Notes: generated by a model not told the origin, from the letters alone. A stretch of DNA of 64,000 nt from Thaumasiovibrio sp047250365 (GCF_047250365.1 NZ_JBLBVL010000006.1:199141-263140), one strand, 5' to 3'. Positions 17,822-28,311 are shown, counted from the first letter of the stretch. Translations and numbers: made by a program.

Positions 17822-20800
17822 TACAGCATCTTCGGACATGCGAATCGCTCCATTTCACGAGACCAAAATGGATTAATCTCACTGTCTGGGATCAGCTGTA
17901 GCTGTGCTTTGGTGCCGTTAATATCTATCATCACTATATTGTCTCGTCGTGCTTCAGGCCTGGACAGTAGCGCTTCATCTAATAGCCTGAAGATCCCCCA
18001 TTGGCTGTGATAATTTTGCGTGATTTCTCCGCCGGAGTTAGGTGGCGTAAATACAATTCGGGTATTCGATGCGCGATCAGGCCAGGTAATGTTAGTAATG
18101 CGCGTAGGACCGTGACTGTATGATAGAGACTGCCTCCCTATTTCGATTTTTAGACGTGTAATATGTTGATCCAAATACAAAGGACGCAGCCCAAACTCAA
18201 CATTGATGCGGTTGCTTGATTGATCGAAGAAGGCTCGACGTATACGGTGTGCGTGTTCAAACACTGCCAGTGACTGCTGGCTAACACCAATCTCTTTATC
18301 AAAACGCCACTCGCCTCGGGATGTATCCACAAAAGGGGCTAAATAATCTTGGAAGAACTTATCCATGGTGCCGCCATACCCAAAGAAGTTCTCAAAATCA
18401 CTCAATTTCACCTCTTTACTTGACGCCGGATTAAAAGGATAGCGGTTGGCGATTGTCTGCTGATAATCCGTTAAAACAGTATTAGCCCAGATATCATTGA
18501 GGTGGTATTGCGAGCCCTTTTTAGCCAGTTGGGTTGTCTCGTTCGCCATATTGTTCACCCAGTGGCGGAACGGCATTGGAAGCACTGAGTCGGTAGTACG
18601 AAATGAACGTGATAAATCTCGAATAGCGTTACCATCTAGCAACTTGTTATACGCCTCTTTATCCATGCTTTCTGCATTGGATAAATCGAGCAAATAGTTG
18701 TGGTAAGTAGAAAAAGTAGAGGCCATCTGTTCAAACTCGGCATCGCCAAGTTGCAGCAAGTCATAGAATGCATATTCCACTTCTTTGCCGGGTAACTTCA
18801 AATCGACACTTGGCATCTTTTTCGGTAAATAGCGTCCAATGCGTGATTTGGATGAGCGCAGTGCGACATCAGAGACATTGGATGCCACTTCACCAGCCGC
18901 CTTAACGTTATCGCTCACTTCAACTCGGGTTAAACCCAGTTGCGACTGATAAGCCAAGATCAACTGCTGTAGCGGCTGTTCTGGCCCGGCAATGATCTTC
19001 GCTTGGGCTAAACTGGCACTCACGCCTCGCGTCTTTTTAAGCACTAAGTCATTAACGAGTTGATCCCACTCATCAATATAATCTCGCAGGTAATGCTCAC
19101 GTACCTCTGCAACCAGTGCTTCTTCATCTTCACGGGTTAATTCTATCTTGTCGCCGTAAACCCAGTTGTCCTCTGTTAGCAGTCGCACTGTTCGCCCAAC
19201 TTGGCGTTCAAATACCATATGAAAGCCGTTGTACGTATAAAAACCCGGTATTCCCATGGTCAGTGGCTTTCCGCTAAGGCGTTCGAACTGGGTCAAACTG
19301 CGCGACATCAGCACATCGGTCACTCTGAATGAAGAGATATGGCTATCCATATACTCCAATTTCATACGTTGGTAGGCACGCTCCGAAATCGGCATCGTGG
19401 TCAGTTCCTGTCGAGCCATTTCAATGGCTTCCACATCTGGCTTAGCATCGATGTACATATACGCAAGCATGCTATCTACATGGCCTAACAATGACTGACG
19501 CAATGACTTACTTAGCTCACCTGGATAACTACGCTCAAAATAGGCTGAGAACCATCCCACCACCTGATCTTGGTCATAATGCTCATGGTCAAACATCATT
19601 AGATAGGTTTTAAGCGTTTCATACAGGTATTCACGATGCTGTTGATTTGCCGCCATTTCATCGACCAATAGCCTCGCTGCATAATGAGATAGCGGTCCTT
19701 TTAATGCGTTAATGTAGGCTTGCGTGGCAGGTTGGCCGATTTTGTTTCCTTGATAAAAACCTGCCCGTTTCACCCCTTGCCCATCAAGATCGTTACCAGC
19801 AAATCCGGCAGGCAGTGCTCTCAATTGGTCCAACGCATGGCTTAAGGTATCCACGTCTAACTGTTCATCAAGCTGCTGACCATTGAGCACATGTTGATAT
19901 TCTGTCATCGCCTGCTCGGAAGCATGAACCAAATTAAGATTCCACTGATAGCTGTAGTACCACAACAGTGACATCGCCGATGTCACCACTACCCCACCAG
20001 CAATCGCGGCGCGATGAACCCAGCGATTCTGCTTCTCGTGATGTCGATTAACACTGCCTATATACTGTTCAGGGAAAATAATGTCTTCAAACAGCGCTTT
20101 AATAAAATATCCTTCCTGATGCCCATCAGCACTTCGCAGAGGGATCTGTGCCAGCCCTAGGCCACCGGATGTTTCTGCCATGACACGATCAATCGGTTTG
20201 CCTTTTTGTGCAGCACTGACAATAAAGACCCCACGTAACATCGGCGCTTTTTCAAAAGCATTCGCAGCAAAGACTTCTTTCAAAAAGTCATCAATTTGCG
20301 ACTGCAACATACGAAGCTGCTTGGGGAACTCATAGATCAGGGAGCGGTCGTCCATATCGCGTTCAGTTTGCAAACGCTCTGGCATATATGAAAGAAGCTC
20401 TGTTAGCAGACGGTGAAACTCCTTATTGAAAAGACTAACGACCCCTTGTTCGTGATCGTGCTTCAATGGAAACATCATCCCCCACACTGTTTCGCGTTTC
20501 TCTGGTGGCAGTTCAGCAAAGAACTCACTGAATCCGGCAACCAGATCAGCTTTCGTTAACATGACATAAACAGGAAAGTGCATCCCAAGTTGGTTACGCA
20601 ACTCTTGAATACGCATCTTAATTGCCCGTGCATGCAAATTGCGTTCAGTGCGAGATTGCGTCATTAAACTAGGTAAACTGACGGTTACAATGGCACCATT
20701 AATTGGACGCTTGGTGCGGTACTGCTTTAGCAACCCCAAGAAACCGAGCCACGCTTTACTGTCTACTGCTGCGTGACTGTCTTGTGTGGTATAGCGACCT

Positions 20801-21378
20801 GCGGTATCAATCAATACCGCTTTGTTTGTAAACCACCAATCACAATGACGAGTTCCACCAATGCCGGCCAATGGGGCATCACCGAGAGAGTCTTGCAACG
20901 GAAATTCCAAACCTGAGTTGGCTAAGGTGGTCGTCTTTCCTGTGCCTGGCGGCCCAATCATGACGTACCAAGGCAACGAATAAACGCTTTTTTTTCCACG
21001 CTTTGAGGTTTTGTTTAAGAGCTGAATCGCGGTTTGAATCCGCTCACTGATGGTGTCGATTTCATGCTTGGTCGCTTCATTTTGTAGTTCATCATTTTTT
21101 TGATCTCCGCCATCTAACAGCTTCGCGACACTCTCTTTTTTCTCTTTCTTACTTTTAGAAAGATGAAGAATGTTAATTCCGCCCCACAAGAAGGCAATCG
21201 CCAACAATGTGCAGTAGCGTACCGTTTCACTTTGAAAGGGTTCTTTACCCGCAACAGCTAGTAATGGGCCGCCAAACCAAATCAAAAATGCCAGTGCAAG
21301 ACAGCCGATCAAGGTTCTAAACCATTTGCACGCAAACAATCGTCCAACTGCCGCAGCCATACGCTTAATCAGTCTCAT
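17821..21378 (-). CDS. tssM: T6SS inner-membrane protein TssM (IcmF)
   Basis: This 1185-residue protein is the core of the TssJLM trans-envelope complex. Two membrane segments occur near 20-40 and 54-72. A cytoplasmic NTPase-like domain has an intact Walker A, GPPGTGKT, at 142-149. A third membrane segment lies near 455-475, followed by the long periplasmic helical region and the C-terminal domain that binds TssJ. Length is normal. The start overlaps the tssL stop as TAATG. Confidence 0.97.
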   Translation of the reverse strand: MRLIKRMAAAVGRLFACKWFRTLIGCLALAFLIWFGGPLLAVAGKEPFQSETVRYCTLLAIAFLWGGINILHLSKSKKEKKESVAKLLDGGDQKNDELQNEATKHEIDTISERIQTAIQLLNKTSKRGKKSVYSLPWYVMIGPPGTGKTTTLANSGLEFPLQDSLGDAPLAGIGGTRHCDWWFTNKAVLIDTAGRYTTQDSHAAVDSKAWLGFLGLLKQYRTKRPINGAIVTVSLPSLMTQSRTERNLHARAIKMRIQELRNQLGMHFPVYVMLTKADLVAGFSEFFAELPPEKRETVWGMMFPLKHDHEQGVVSLFNKEFHRLLTELLSYMPERLQTERDMDDRSLIYEFPKQLRMLQSQIDDFLKEVFAANAFEKAPMLRGVFIVSAAQKGKPIDRVMAETSGGLGLAQIPLRSADGHQEGYFIKALFEDIIFPEQYIGSVNRHHEKQNRWVHRAAIAGGVVVTSAMSLLWYYSYQWNLNLVHASEQAMTEYQHVLNGQQLDEQLDVDTLSHALDQLRALPAGFAGNDLDGQGVKRAGFYQGNKIGQPATQAYINALKGPLSHYAARLLVDEMAANQQHREYLYETLKTYLMMFDHEHYDQDQVVGWFSAYFERSYPGELSKSLRQSLLGHVDSMLAYMYIDAKPDVEAIEMARQELTTMPISERAYQRMKLEYMDSHISSFRVTDVLMSRSLTQFERLSGKPLTMGIPGFYTYNGFHMVFERQVGRTVRLLTEDNWVYGDKIELTREDEEALVAEVREHYLRDYIDEWDQLVNDLVLKKTRGVSASLAQAKIIAGPEQPLQQLILAYQSQLGLTRVEVSDNVKAAGEVASNVSDVALRSSKSRIGRYLPKKMPSVDLKLPGKEVEYAFYDLLQLGDAEFEQMASTFSTYHNYLLDLSNAESMDKEAYNKLLDGNAIRDLSRSFRTTDSVLPMPFRHWVNNMANETTQLAKKGSQYHLNDIWANTVLTDYQQTIANRYPFNPASSKEVKLSDFENFFGYGGTMDKFFQDYLAPFVDTSRGEWRFDKEIGVSQQSLAVFEHAHRIRRAFFDQSSNRINVEFGLRPLYLDQHITRLKIEIGRQSLSYSHGPTRITNITWPDRASNTRIVFTPPNSGGEITQNYHSQWGIFRLLDEALLSRPEARRDNIVMIDINGTKAQLQLIPDSEINPFWSREMERFACPKML

Positions 21379-22700
21379 TACAGCCCCGCTCTACGTTGTT
21401 CAAACACAATATCAATCTCTACACGGCGATTACGTGCTCGGTTCTCATCAGTATCGTTAGAAAACCGAGGGGATGTCTCTCCCATACCTTCAGACCACAA
21501 ACGCCGCGCAAGCTGATTTCCAGAAGCAAGCAGATCGGCGACAGAGTTCGCTCGTGCTAATGATAAATGCCAGTTAGACGGGTATTTGCTGGTAAAAATG
21601 GGGCGGTCGTCCGTATGCCCTACCACTAAAATGCGTCCATCAACGCTTTGCAAGACACGGCCTACTTTGGATACAATTGGGGACATGTGGGACTGAATAT
21701 CTGCGCTGCCAGACGCAAACAACTCACTTGATTTAAGTACGATACGTAAGCGATCGGGTAAATCAACGAGCTCGATAACGCCTTGGTCGATTTCCGTTTG
21801 TAGCATTTGATATATCGCTAAACGTGCCGGATCGTCGACAAATAAAGCATCGTCAATATTGCTATTTAAAGGTACAAGGGTCGAGAGACTCACGAAGGTA
21901 CTGTTAGAACGTTCATTTATAATATAATTGAAATACATAAATACCGATAACATCAACACGGCAAACAGCGACAATGAAACCCATGCAGGAAGCGGGTCTT
22001 TATGTTCACTTTGCTCTATAACTTGTTCTTTAATGTTGGTAATTAAAGGTGTGTCTTTACCACCTTTAAGATCTTTCAACGCCTTATAAGCGCGATAGCG
22101 ATATTCTTCATGCTTTTCTCTTCCTTGCTTTTCAATGCGTAACTTACCGACAAAACCAAGGGTCAAACAAAGATATTGTAGCTCTAGAAGATCAGGGTAA
22201 GCATCGGGCTGGCCTAACGTGTTATCAAGTAGTGTGTAAAAATGCTCGCCCCCCCAAGTATCAGCATAAAACGTCGATAGCAGGCTATCACTGGTCCACA
22301 CAGACTGCTCGCCCCATACCGTATTGAGCACAGTCTCATCCAACAGACAACATACGCAGTACCGAGCCGACTCAATCAGCTCGTTACTGACTTGTTGTTG
22401 ACGCATCCTTGTTTCGTAATCACGAACATAGTCGATACATGCTTGCCGCAATGTCCCAACGTCGCCATGATTGCTGGTGGAACGAATTTGCCCAACCAAA
22501 GATAAAAGAACGCTGGCTTCATCAATCATCGGGCTCTCACCCATCGACGGTAAACGTGACATCGCCGATGTTGTGGCACCCTTTGTTAGCAGAACGGTAC
22601 AATCGTTATCTACACCCATTTCGTTGGCCATGGGTGCTGGCTCAGGTCTAGATTGCGTTCGTCGTCCAGGACGAGGTTTCATCAAGGTACTATCAACCAT
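21378..22700 (-). CDS. tssL: T6SS TssL with C-terminal OmpA/MotB peptidoglycan-binding domain
   Basis: This 440-residue protein has the DotU/TssL cytoplasmic domain (RYCVCCLLDETVLNT near 125, EHFYTLLDNTLGQP near 170). A single membrane helix lies near 240-262. A periplasmic OmpA-like domain follows, with VVGHTDDRPI, NWHLSLARANSVADLL and NRRVEIDIV. It therefore belongs to the specialised TssL type that anchors the complex to the cell wall without a separate TagL. Ser/Arg/Pro-rich residues 1-50 are probably disordered. Confidence 0.95.
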   Translation of the reverse strand: MVDSTLMKPRPGRRTQSRPEPAPMANEMGVDNDCTVLLTKGATTSAMSRLPSMGESPMIDEASVLLSLVGQIRSTSNHGDVGTLRQACIDYVRDYETRMRQQQVSNELIESARYCVCCLLDETVLNTVWGEQSVWTSDSLLSTFYADTWGGEHFYTLLDNTLGQPDAYPDLLELQYLCLTLGFVGKLRIEKQGREKHEEYRYRAYKALKDLKGGKDTPLITNIKEQVIEQSEHKDPLPAWVSLSLFAVLMLSVFMYFNYIINERSNSTFVSLSTLVPLNSNIDDALFVDDPARLAIYQMLQTEIDQGVIELVDLPDRLRIVLKSSELFASGSADIQSHMSPIVSKVGRVLQSVDGRILVVGHTDDRPIFTSKYPSNWHLSLARANSVADLLASGNQLARRLWSEGMGETSPRFSNDTDENRARNRRVEIDIVFEQRRAGL

Positions 22701-22712
22701 TTAACTTACCCA

Positions 22713-24038
22713 CTACAGTGCAATTGACCAAAGCTCTAACTCAAGCGCCGGATACTGACCTGACAGATGAAGGGCGATGCCTCCGCTTGCCCCTAAGCGA
22801 GACCAATAATCATTTGACTTATCGAGCTCAAAATACTGATAACCCGCGTTATATGGAATTTGGCGCGGTGCGACGGGTAATGGGCTGACACCAATCCCCT
22901 GCAGTTGGTTGTTAACCAGATCGCGTATATGTTCAACGGGACCAATTTTTATTTGCGCAGGGAAACGTCGTCGAATCTCTTCCCCATCGATATCGGCTTT
23001 CACGGCCAATACAAACTGGCCCGTTTCAAGCACCTTCTTATCTGTTAATGCCGACACGCGAATGCCAAACTGTGTCATCTCTAGCGGCATCCGGGTTGCC
23101 GTCTGCTCAAGCACAACGCTCAAACAGTGGGTAAGAATGTTAACCACTGCTGAAAAAACCACGGGTAAATCATGATGGTTATAAGCAGGGAGTGCGGGCG
23201 GGCGTTTATCTTTACTGGTAAATGCCGATAATTCTCCGATTAATCCATAAAAATGTGCACATAACTCAAAAGGATGGATTCCCTCAGACTGAGAATACAA
23301 ACGAAGCATGGACTCATAGCGATTTAAGACCTGTAGCATCATAAAATCCGCCGCCGAGGTGACATTACCTTTTCCTTGTGACATTCGATTGGCAATAGCA
23401 TCGGCACGTAACTTAATCATGCCAATCACATCCTTAAGAAAATGGACTAAGACTGGGCTGGCAGTAACGGTAATACACGGAGGAATAAATTGTTGATCAA
23501 GCGTGACCTCTCCTTCAGCGCTAACAGACTGAATAGCGGCAATAGCTATCGAGTGAAACCCCGTCACCGGCGCGCTCGCGACCTTGAGAGAACAGTTCAG
23601 TTTAGCGAGCTGAATGATCTCTTCATCTTGTCCATCACTTTCATCAACCACAGCATAATCTTGATAACGGTAACGCGCGATAGCCATACTGCTATCATTC
23701 GCAATATTGACCTCGCGCGGTTTGCTGTGAGGAATGAGAAGATACACTTTCATTCCTTTGTCATCTTTGTCGATGTTGATAGGCGTTGGTGATTCATCAC
23801 GCTCAGGGGCAATGAACATTGAGCGATCCGGTAGTACTGCTACACACTCAGTGAGGGCAAATTGGCCTTCTTTTAATAAGCTTTGATCAATCTCTAGCGA
23901 GGTTATTCCCCACGAGTATTTGGTCAAGCTTTCGTGTAGCAATGCGCTTTCGCGCTTTATCGCCCGCTCTTGCTGCTGAAAATGCTGGGGACGCAAAAAC
24001 ATTCCTTCGCTCCAAGCGACCCGGTCAAACTCACTCAT
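22713..24038 (-). CDS. tssK: T6SS baseplate-membrane connector TssK
   Basis: This 441-residue protein matches TssK: VAWSEGMFLRPQHFQQQER at residues 7-26 is the family hallmark. Later landmarks are YLLIPHSKPREV and the C-terminal YFELDKSNDYWSRL followed by SGGIALHLSGQYP. TssK links the baseplate to the TssLM complex. AAGGA lies six bases before the ATG. It follows tssJ by 20 bp. Confidence 0.96.
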   Translation of the reverse strand: MSEFDRVAWSEGMFLRPQHFQQQERAIKRESALLHESLTKYSWGITSLEIDQSLLKEGQFALTECVAVLPDRSMFIAPERDESPTPINIDKDDKGMKVYLLIPHSKPREVNIANDSSMAIARYRYQDYAVVDESDGQDEEIIQLAKLNCSLKVASAPVTGFHSIAIAAIQSVSAEGEVTLDQQFIPPCITVTASPVLVHFLKDVIGMIKLRADAIANRMSQGKGNVTSAADFMMLQVLNRYESMLRLYSQSEGIHPFELCAHFYGLIGELSAFTSKDKRPPALPAYNHHDLPVVFSAVVNILTHCLSVVLEQTATRMPLEMTQFGIRVSALTDKKVLETGQFVLAVKADIDGEEIRRRFPAQIKIGPVEHIRDLVNNQLQGIGVSPLPVAPRQIPYNAGYQYFELDKSNDYWSRLGASGGIALHLSGQYPALELELWSIAL

Positions 24039-24058
24039 ACTTATCCTTCAGTTCCGTT

Positions 24059-24505
24059 CTATTTTTTTACTGAAATTCGTAACTCATCGATCTTGACGGC
24101 AAGGGTGTCGTACCCCTTAGGATCAATCTCAATGACTTCTCGCCAGTGGGCATTTTCAATATCTCGATAAGCCGCAACAATGCCAATATATCGAGAGGCT
24201 GACACCATGCTGGCCTCAAACGTTTCACTCGACCCCGGATAAAATGAGTACTCTTGAATAACAACAAGATCCGATCCTAAGGCCTTTTTGGGGGACTCAT
24301 AGAGAGAGAAAAAATCACGGCTATCGAATAACGTACGCGATGTCAGTTCGTAAACTTTAACAACAAGTGGTGAAGCTCGACCGTTCAGATCTGGGTTTAT
24401 CCCTTCACTAGCCTCGAATTCAAGCGTGGTATATGCAGGTTTAAAATAGTTAAACGTACAGCCAGACAACAATATAAATACTAGAAATAACAGTCTTTTA
24501 TGCAT
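24059..24505 (-). CDS. tssJ: T6SS outer-membrane lipoprotein TssJ
   Basis: This 148-residue lipoprotein has a short signal peptide with lipobox LLSGC, so the Cys near residue 16 should be acylated. The TssJ beta-sandwich follows, with PLVVKVYELTSRTLFDSRDFFSLYE and PGSSETFEASM. It anchors TssM to the outer membrane. GAGGAAT precedes the ATG. Its place between tagH and tssK is usual. Confidence 0.94.
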   Translation of the reverse strand: MHKRLLFLVFILLSGCTFNYFKPAYTTLEFEASEGINPDLNGRASPLVVKVYELTSRTLFDSRDFFSLYESPKKALGSDLVVIQEYSFYPGSSETFEASMVSASRYIGIVAAYRDIENAHWREVIEIDPKGYDTLAVKIDELRISVKK

Positions 24506-24517
24506 GATGATTCCTCG

Positions 24518-25906
24518 CTACTTTAGGCTAGTTTCATAGGCTTTAACAAAGTCTTCTAAGTAAAATGGTTTTTCGTTAGATTGCATTTCACTTTCAAGTT
24601 CGAAATATCGTTGTTGGAACAGGTTCCATTGCCTTGCATCAATGCGCGACGGGTTCATCCGGTCGAGAATACCCGTCGTCTCTAGTGATGTGACGCTATT
24701 GTCGGGGTGAAGCATCTTCATAACCCCATTGACAACCCCATCAACGCCACTCATCATTGCGTTTTCGTGTTTTTCAATGTCGTTAAACGCTTCAGTAATG
24801 GCGCGATCGTGGGTTAAGAAACTGACAGACGTGCGGTTAAATAAGTTATGCACTGCATCTTCAAACGTGGCAGAGAACTTCAACGGATTATTTTCTTGGC
24901 GTTGAAAGGCGGTGTGATTAAGGCGATTTGATTGCTTAAATGAAGCTCGATGATGCAGGGTGTCCATTAAGCCCGTCATCATCAACTGCATAGATTGCCC
25001 AACGTTAAACCACCATTGGCTGGTATTATCCACCGGCACCATCTCTTCAGGGATACCCATCCCTCGCAGGAACGCTGCCGTTGGAGATTCATCTGTCGCC
25101 GACATTGCGTTGAGCATCGCTGTTTTCACTACCCGCGCATGTGTGGTATGAGTAGTGCTTTTAGAACGTGGCGCTTTTTCAACGCCGTGTGTTAACGAGG
25201 AACTAGCCTGCCTTGATGCTGCTGGACGAGAAACTTGTACCGGCGATTTTTTCGGGCTCTGATCTAATATCGGCGACGCCACATCTAACGTAGCTTCTGT
25301 GGCTGCGAGATCATTGTTTGTTACTGCAAGGGCGGTCGGCTGATTCAAAAAATCCCAATCATCAGGAATCTCATCGAAATCACCACTTAACTCATAATCA
25401 AAGCTATCTTCAAGCTCACCCAAAAAGTCATTCTTTAGGGTTGCCTGCGATTCAACGGTATTGTCAATTGCAGCTGTACACACCGCCGACGATTGACGAT
25501 TCTCTTGCTGCTGACTATCACTCGATGCAGAGGAAGCGCGTGTTTGTAGCGGCTCACCGATGCCATCCTCAAGTTTTGTCAGTGCTACTTCAACCTCATA
25601 GTCACCAAACGTAATCAAATCACCATCAGACAACATAACACGCTTACTCTTTCCTATCGGCATCACATTGCGATTTAGAAACACGCCATTGGTCGAGCAA
25701 TCGACCAAATAAAAATGGCCCTGTCTAAATTGAAATTTTCCATGTACGCCAGATACCACTCGCTCAGGGTCCGGTAAAACCCAATCACAATCAGCAGCAC
25801 GACCAAATAAAAAAGCAGACGAATCATCAATCGCAGAAATAGTAACAACTGATTTCATTTCAGATGTAAATTTGTGATAACTCACGATTGATAACGTCAA
25901 GTCCAT
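24518..25906 (-). CDS. tagH: FHA-domain T6SS protein TagH (ImpI/Fha)
   Basis: This 462-residue protein begins the T6SS gene train. An N-terminal FHA domain (about 25-110) contains the phosphothreonine-binding landmarks FGRAADCDWVLPDPERVVSG.H and STNGVFLNRN. A low-complexity Ser/Glu/Gln linker follows. The C-terminal ImpI/VasC domain contains LHPDNSVTSLE and NLFQQRYFELESEM. It should read the phosphorylation state set by PpkA and PppA and trigger assembly. The ATG at 25906 has GGAG upstream; a TTG five codons earlier is less likely. Confidence 0.94.
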   Translation of the reverse strand: MDLTLSIVSYHKFTSEMKSVVTISAIDDSSAFLFGRAADCDWVLPDPERVVSGVHGKFQFRQGHFYLVDCSTNGVFLNRNVMPIGKSKRVMLSDGDLITFGDYEVEVALTKLEDGIGEPLQTRASSASSDSQQQENRQSSAVCTAAIDNTVESQATLKNDFLGELEDSFDYELSGDFDEIPDDWDFLNQPTALAVTNNDLAATEATLDVASPILDQSPKKSPVQVSRPAASRQASSSLTHGVEKAPRSKSTTHTTHARVVKTAMLNAMSATDESPTAAFLRGMGIPEEMVPVDNTSQWWFNVGQSMQLMMTGLMDTLHHRASFKQSNRLNHTAFQRQENNPLKFSATFEDAVHNLFNRTSVSFLTHDRAITEAFNDIEKHENAMMSGVDGVVNGVMKMLHPDNSVTSLETTGILDRMNPSRIDARQWNLFQQRYFELESEMQSNEKPFYLEDFVKAYETSLK

Positions 25907-25964
25907 GAACACTCCAGGCAAGAAAATTAATAATTATTGAAATGAAACTAAATTTACGCTGGGT

Positions 25965-25993
25965 ACTATCTACATTTAACCGAGCTTAATCAA
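25965..25993 (-). promoter_or_regulatory. Possible sigma-70 promoter for the T6SS train
   Basis: On the minus strand TTGATT and GATAGT (four of six consensus matches each) are separated by 17 bp, about 60 bp upstream of the tagH start. Position and spacing are right, but matches are moderate in AT-rich DNA. Confidence 0.35.
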
Positions 25994-26021
25994 TCTAGAC
26001 AAATATTGCCGCGTCATTTTC

Positions 26022-26051
26022 TTGACATGTCGTCGACGGGAAATGTAATAA
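26022..26051 (+). promoter_or_regulatory. Likely sigma-70 promoter for ppkA
   Basis: A perfect TTGACA is followed after 18 bp by TAATAA, about 110 bp upstream of the ppkA ATG. The -35 overlaps the palindromes GACATGTC and GTCGAC, which could be an operator. The long leader leaves room for further control. Confidence 0.55.
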
Positions 26052-26163
26052 ATAAATTTGTCAATTTACTATTTTGTATAGTGGCTTTAAAAAAATGACA
26101 TACCTGACCGTGACATCGCGCATAAAAACTTAGTATGTATGTTAAATAAATAGGAGCCTTAAT

Positions 26164-28212
26164 ATGTCCCAAGCGAAACCTCAATCTATACAAAAGGAAT
26201 CCGATGGAGATAAAACGCACATTGTTAATAGTGAAGACAATATCACCAATAACAAAGAAAATATCTCTAAAACGGAAGTGGCTGGCAGTACCAATAAACA
26301 ACCAGTAAAACTTATTGGTCAAGTAATTAAAGGCCGCTACTGTATTGAAAGCCTTCTCGGCCACGGTGGAATGTGTGATGTTTACAAAGCCACGGATAGA
26401 TTGCTAGAAAAAACGGGGGCAGAATCACCTTATGTCGCACTAAAAATACTTCAACCAGAGTTTGCCGAACAACCAGAAGTTATAAAATCACTATTTAGAG
26501 AAGCGCAAAATACGCAACAATTAAGCCACCATAACATTATTCGCATCTATGATTTCGGGGTAGATAAACAAATCTACTTCCTCGTAATGGAATACCTTGA
26601 TGGTGAAACACTTGAAGAGGTTATTCAGCGTTCACGCCCTCATGGGTTATCCTTTAAAAGTGCCTATAAAATCCTTCAAAAAGTTCTGCATGCTTTAGAT
26701 TATGCCCATCAGCAAAATGTGGTACATGCCGACCTTAAACCAAGCAATATCATGCTTAATCGCAACGGAGAGGTGAAAGTTTTTGATTTTGGCGTGTCCA
26801 AGGTCTATCAAGAAGACACGGACATTTACGCAGCAAAACTACAACAAGAAGATTCGTCGTTAAGCGGCTATACACCCAACTATGCATCAATCAATCTGCT
26901 AGAAGGCAAAGAAGCATCTCAGCAAGATGATATGTTTGCGTTTAACTGCATCGCATATGAATTGCTTTCTAGCCGACACCCTTTTGGCCGTAAGCCTTCT
27001 AACATCGCAAAATCCGAGAATTACACATTAACTAAACTCGCTAAATTACCTATGGGGATATGGGGAGCACTAAAACGCGGGCTCGACCTAACAGGCAATC
27101 TCTCACCGTTGTCTGCTCAAGAGACAATTAAGTGTTTTGAAAGAAAGACCTCTTCATACTTAGCTTGTGGTGTTATCTCGCTAATGATCATGATTATTGC
27201 TGGGGTCAGTATTCATCATCAACATACCAAGTATCAAACGCTTGTGGAACAAGTGGCCTTTTATCAGAATGAACAAGCGCAAACGAATGCTTGGTTAGCA
27301 ATGAGTCCAGAAACATTGCTTCAAAAACACAATAGTATATCCAACAGTAATCCGATCATCAGCGATGGGCTCTTCAGGCAGCACCGAAAAGAGATCATCG
27401 CTATCTTTGACTCACGTGTTGAAACGATTTTGAATAATAGAGAGAGCAAGTTTCCTGACTATTATGCCATTGATGATGTGTTCAATGACGCCTATGAACT
27501 GTATCCTGACTCGCAAGCACTAAAAAGGCTGGCCACGGATATTGAGTCTAGTTGGCAAAATACTGTCGATGTTCTTCAGCAACGGATTAATATGCACCTA
27601 GAAAAGGGAAACTATGGTGATGATGATAAAGAAGACAATGTCTACGTACTTAAAGACGACTTAACAACAGTTCGAAAAGACCTTATCTTCTCACCCACAA
27701 CAACAGCAACAGATCGCTTTGTCGAGCAATATAGAGCTGCGATTAAAAACGACGATGTGCATGCCCTAACGATAATTATTACCATCGGCGAACTTTTCTT
27801 TGCCAATAACAGTGACCTCAGTGAACTCATCGAATTTGGCAATCGATTGAAATCATCTATTTTTGTACTGAATGAATACAATGCTGAGATTGAGAAAGGA
27901 AATAGCATTCCATTCCCTTACGAAGCGGCTGAAGTCTATTATTTTCAGAGGTTTGAAGATCTGAACGCCACTCTCTCTGATGATATTTCTGTCGCCAAAC
28001 TCGATGAGCTAGTTCGAAATGTTGATAATATCGCCACGCGTTTACCTGAAGACTTCTTACCCCTTACCAATCTACGCTCTAATGTAGCAGAGCAATACAT
28101 GCGGATATCGGACAAGCTATCCAATGCGAAAAAAGATCGCTTAGCAAACCAAGTAATGCGGAAGGCTAATCAACAGTTGGCACTAGCAAAAAACATTAGA
28201 AGCCGTAATTAA
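26164..28212 (+). CDS. ppkA: T6SS Ser/Thr protein kinase PpkA-like, membrane-anchored
   Basis: This 682-residue protein has a Hanks-type kinase domain at about 56-330, a membrane helix at about 332-350 and a 330-residue periplasmic helical domain. The glycine loop GHGGMCDVY is at 66-74 and the ATP-binding Lys is K94. The catalytic loop reads HADLKPSN (188-195), so the HRD Arg is Ala, and DFG is at 208-210. The usual APE position reads ASI. No von Willebrand A domain is seen in the periplasmic part, unlike P. aeruginosa PpkA. AGGAG precedes the ATG. Divergence from tagH fits a sensor kinase for T6SS activation. Confidence 0.9.
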   Translation: MSQAKPQSIQKESDGDKTHIVNSEDNITNNKENISKTEVAGSTNKQPVKLIGQVIKGRYCIESLLGHGGMCDVYKATDRLLEKTGAESPYVALKILQPEFAEQPEVIKSLFREAQNTQQLSHHNIIRIYDFGVDKQIYFLVMEYLDGETLEEVIQRSRPHGLSFKSAYKILQKVLHALDYAHQQNVVHADLKPSNIMLNRNGEVKVFDFGVSKVYQEDTDIYAAKLQQEDSSLSGYTPNYASINLLEGKEASQQDDMFAFNCIAYELLSSRHPFGRKPSNIAKSENYTLTKLAKLPMGIWGALKRGLDLTGNLSPLSAQETIKCFERKTSSYLACGVISLMIMIIAGVSIHHQHTKYQTLVEQVAFYQNEQAQTNAWLAMSPETLLQKHNSISNSNPIISDGLFRQHRKEIIAIFDSRVETILNNRESKFPDYYAIDDVFNDAYELYPDSQALKRLATDIESSWQNTVDVLQQRINMHLEKGNYGDDDKEDNVYVLKDDLTTVRKDLIFSPTTTATDRFVEQYRAAIKNDDVHALTIIITIGELFFANNSDLSELIEFGNRLKSSIFVLNEYNAEIEKGNSIPFPYEAAEVYYFQRFEDLNATLSDDISVAKLDELVRNVDNIATRLPEDFLPLTNLRSNVAEQYMRISDKLSNAKKDRLANQVMRKANQQLALAKNIRSRN

Positions 28213-28246
28213 TTGTCCACTGCAGCGATGAATACATAACGTAACG

Positions 28247-28277
28247 AAAAAAAGAGCAGAATATCTGCTCTTTTTTT
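28247..28277. terminator. Bidirectional terminator between ppkA and the OmpA lipoprotein gene
   Basis: A-tract, then AGAGCAGA, loop ATA, TCTGCTCT and a T-tract form a near-perfect 14-bp symmetric hairpin with T-runs in both directions, between convergent genes. Confidence 0.9.
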
Positions 28278-28311
28278 GTGGCGTATTACAGCTCGTTTAA
28301 TTACAACCAGG

